From Sphingomonas sp. Leaf20 (GTDB lineage: Bacteria > Pseudomonadota > Alphaproteobacteria > Sphingomonadales > Sphingomonadaceae), in the NCBI RefSeq assembly GCF_001421535.1, contig NZ_LMKN01000002.1, forward strand, positions 1 through 40,220: a DNA stretch of 40,220 nt, given 5' to 3'. The position numbers were made by a program, and so were the translations under genes. The stretch's first letter is position 1; the number at the start of each line of letters is the position of its first letter. This document shows positions 38,387-40,220 of this stretch, piece after piece. The notes beneath the pieces were generated by a model that ran no database searches, had not been told where the DNA came from, and saw nothing but the letters and a program-made list of their open reading frames with translations.

Positions 38387-38628
38387 CAGAAGCAATCGGT
38401 CGAGAACTTACCGTAGGGTGACAGCCCGCGCCGCGCGAACTCTGCCTCAATCGGCGCCAGGAGGGTCTCAGGACCGTCTTCGAAGCATTGAAAAAAGATG
38501 GTCTGCATCTCGCAAGGCCGAAGCTCTGGCAGGATTTCGGCAATCAGGGTGTGAGTCTGACTGAAGGGCTGTGCGCCGTCGCGCATCGACTCGGGTGCGT
38601 GTTCCATACCCGGATCATAGCGGAACAT
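38386..38628 (-). CDS. Hypothetical protein, 80 aa, first gene of a coupled trio
   Basis: The product has the segment TLIAEILPELRPCEMQTIFFQCFEDGPETLLAPIEAEFARRGLSPYG and no recognised family. Its stop forms TGATG with the next start. No ribosome-binding site is clear at ATG 38628, and Met8 or Met15 could also be the start. Divergent transcription from the 165-aa gene places the shared promoter in 38629-38883, which otherwise shows nothing coding. Confidence 0.5.
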   Translation of the reverse strand: MFRYDPGMEHAPESMRDGAQPFSQTHTLIAEILPELRPCEMQTIFFQCFEDGPETLLAPIEAEFARRGLSPYGKFSTDCF

Positions 38629-38883
38629 AAAGAGAACGCTAGTGTGATCCTAGCTTTTCAACCTGGAGGATTAATCAGCCTTTTTAAACTGCTTTTGCAG
38701 CGTCGCGATGCGTTAGAAGAATATCTGCATCACGAATGCGGTCATTCTGTCGCTGTAGAAACGATGCACTTTCTGAAATTTGTCCGAAAAAGGCGCTGGC
38801 GATTTGATTCAGTGAACCTGCGCCCAATCTGCGAATTAGACCGTTGCGTTCATAACGTCCCGAAGCAGTATTGGAGAAGTGAA

Positions 38884-39381
38884 ATGGCACTAGAAAACAT
38901 TGTTAACGCGGCCAAGTCTGCTTTGAAGGATGTCGTCTCGTCGCCATCCGCTGACCCAATTTCCGACCGCGACGAGGTTTTGCAGGATTTAAATCTGGCC
39001 GAAAAGGCATGGGCGACCGACGGTGTTCACTCAGGAACATGGTTCGTCCGTGACGGCGAGCATGTTGCCTTCACGCCCACGACGCGAAATGGTGCGACAC
39101 TGACGATCGGTGGTCAAACGACGAACTTCATTCCCGCTGACCGCTTTGCCGATTACCTGGTGAACATGCGGGCCGCTATCGAAGCAGGCGAATTTGATCG
39201 CGAGATAGCAGGTGCGCTCCATGGTTCGGCTAACGTCGGGGGAATTGCCGAGGTTGCGCTTCCGCCGGCTAGAGAAGGCAGTCCGCAAGATATCCGACAA
39301 GTGCAACAGGATGCTGTACTAATTCGTGAAGGGCGCAATCCGGACGGATCGTTATCTGCAGTCGTGAGCAGTGGTTCGTAG
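38884..39381 (+). CDS. Hypothetical protein, 165 aa
   Basis: The product begins MALENIVNAAKSALKDVVSS and continues with KAWATDGVHSGTWFVRDGEHVAFTPTTRNGATLTIGGQTTNFIPADRFADYL, a regular beta-rich stretch, and an acidic helical tail. No family is recognised. GGAGA lies about 8 bases upstream of ATG 38884, whereas the frame open further upstream has no such site and non-coding composition, so the short form is chosen. Confidence 0.6.
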   Translation: MALENIVNAAKSALKDVVSSPSADPISDRDEVLQDLNLAEKAWATDGVHSGTWFVRDGEHVAFTPTTRNGATLTIGGQTTNFIPADRFADYLVNMRAAIEAGEFDREIAGALHGSANVGGIAEVALPPAREGSPQDIRQVQQDAVLIREGRNPDGSLSAVVSSGS

Positions 39382-39565
39382 CAACTACTGCGAACAGAGG
39401 TGGCTTGGCAGAACTGGGGAGGGGCCTCTGCCTCACCTGTCCATTTTCTAAAAACTGGTCCCGATTGTACCGATAGTCGTATCGGCGCACGCGACCGTTA
39501 TGCCACCATGTTCGTTGCAACCGCTTGGGCAAACTTTCATGGCCCCACATTGAAGGAGCAACACG

Positions 39566-40000
39566 ATGTCGGACCTCAGCCTACACGACCTGTCAAAGAA
39601 GATGGCAAAGTTGGACTTCACGATGATGGCCACTCGCTCACCCAATGGCACCCTAACAGCCCGCCCGATGAGCAACAACGGCGATGTAGAATACCAAGGC
39701 GACAGCTATTTCTTCGCCTACCAAAACTCGCGAAAGATTACTGACCTGCGTGCCGATCCGCACGTCACGCTTAGCTATACCGGTGCCGTCGGTATGCTCG
39801 GCGGTCCTCCGTTGTTTGTAACTGTCGAAGGTGCCGCTGCGCTGATCGAGGACAAGGCTGCATTCGCCGATCACTGGACCAAGGATCTCGATCGGTACTT
39901 TCCCGAGGGCATCGACACACCCGGTGTCGTGATGATCCGTGTCGACGCAAAGGCGATCCGCTACTGGGATGGTAGCGACGAGGGTGAGATCACTATCTGA
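39566..40000 (+). CDS. Pyridoxamine-5'-phosphate-oxidase-like flavoprotein (general stress protein 26 type)
   Basis: The 144-residue protein is a complete split-barrel domain: FTMMATRSPNGTLTARPMSNNG, then DSYFFAYQNSRKITDLRADPHVTLSYTG and a closing IRVDAKAIRYWDG. This is the pattern of the general stress protein 26 group, which binds FMN or FAD and is induced by stress; the substrate is unknown. GAAGGAG precedes the ATG at a spacing of about 8 bases, giving a confident start. It stands alone after a 184-base gap. Confidence 0.85.
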   Translation: MSDLSLHDLSKKMAKLDFTMMATRSPNGTLTARPMSNNGDVEYQGDSYFFAYQNSRKITDLRADPHVTLSYTGAVGMLGGPPLFVTVEGAAALIEDKAAFADHWTKDLDRYFPEGIDTPGVVMIRVDAKAIRYWDGSDEGEITI

Positions 40001-40101
40001 GCGAGGCACCTAAAGCCCGTACCACACAGGACTTCCGTGGCATTGTCGCGGAAGCACTGATTTTTGCGACTCGGAAAATTCTGCCGGCTATTGGAATGAA
40101 A

Positions 40102-40128
40102 TGTGCCGAAAACACCCGTTTGTCGCGC
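40102..40128 (+). repeat. Dispersed repeat, TGTCGGAAA-CAC / GTTTGTCGC type
   Basis: TGTGCCGAAAACACCCGTTT then GTCGCGC matches the stretch at 165-190 at most positions. The copy sits in the terminal 220 bases, where no gene is seen. Confidence 0.4.
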
Positions 40129-40220
40129 ATCTGCGATGGCGATAGGGTTTTCCGTCATCCCTGGTGCCTAGCGACGACTTTTGGGACAAAGCCGTCGTAG
40201 CAAGCTCAGCCACATTGAGT

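Noticed and set aside
38488..38883. An N-terminal extension of the 165-aa protein by 132 codons
   Set aside because: The extension has Cys/His/Arg-rich non-coding composition and overlaps a divergent gene; a good ribosome-binding site precedes the internal ATG.

Overview
The window looks like part of a plasmid or megaplasmid from a sphingomonad (Alphaproteobacteria, Sphingomonadaceae). The basis is a parA-parB-repA block with iteron-like and parS-like repeats, a MucR/Ros-family regulator, a small gene resembling the sphingomonad DUF6771 family, GC-rich coding style, and short dispersed repeats of a kind I associate with sphingomonads. The assignment is by family recognition, not by a database search.

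Layout. 1-600: the tail of an unidentified gene and a decayed caa3_CtaG-type cytochrome oxidase assembly gene. 629-4966 (minus): an ion-transport operon (DUF202 membrane protein, SLC13/RCK transporter, small membrane protein, ClC channel). 5.1-7.2 kb: a 22-bp perfect inverted repeat, a helix-turn-helix protein under a dense palindrome array, a VOC-fold protein and a hypothetical protein. 7.3-8.6 kb: two tandem serine recombinases, each preceded by res-like inverted repeats.

8.9-26 kb is an accessory island with a defence-island character. It holds a trypsin-like protease paired with a PD-(D/E)XK nuclease; small hypotheticals and a DUF3800 remnant; a DUF5677 protein; an HNH-like zinc protein; a SIR2 protein split from an overlapping 595-aa partner; a 585-aa protein with a methyltransferase-like core; an AT-rich pair with an XRE regulator; and a restriction-modification operon with a ribbon-helix-helix protein, two related C5-cytosine methyltransferases and an Mrr-like endonuclease. 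Degenerate short repeats separate several cassettes between 8.6 and 14.3 kb.

26-35 kb is plasmid backbone: a hypothetical gene divergent from an XRE regulator across a 31-bp palindrome, MobC, a membrane-anchored protein resembling the exonuclease VII large subunit, a HAD hydrolase, iterons, repA, two parS-like palindromes, parB and parA. Five copies of the palindrome CTTGCACWGTGCAAG occur only between 25.97 and 29.02 kb, mostly at gene ends. 35-40 kb carries small genes, including three below usual calling thresholds: a 24-aa ORF with a consensus ribosome-binding site and a terminator, a 46-aa lipoprotein, and (at 29.1 kb) a 44-aa one-helix membrane protein. It also holds MucR, a single-domain response regulator, a three-gene coupled operon and a pyridoxamine-oxidase-like protein.

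The best candidates for undescribed biology are the protease-nuclease pair (8952-11436), the SIR2/partner/methyltransferase-like cluster (14324-21085) and the palindrome family around the membrane-anchored ExoVII-like gene.
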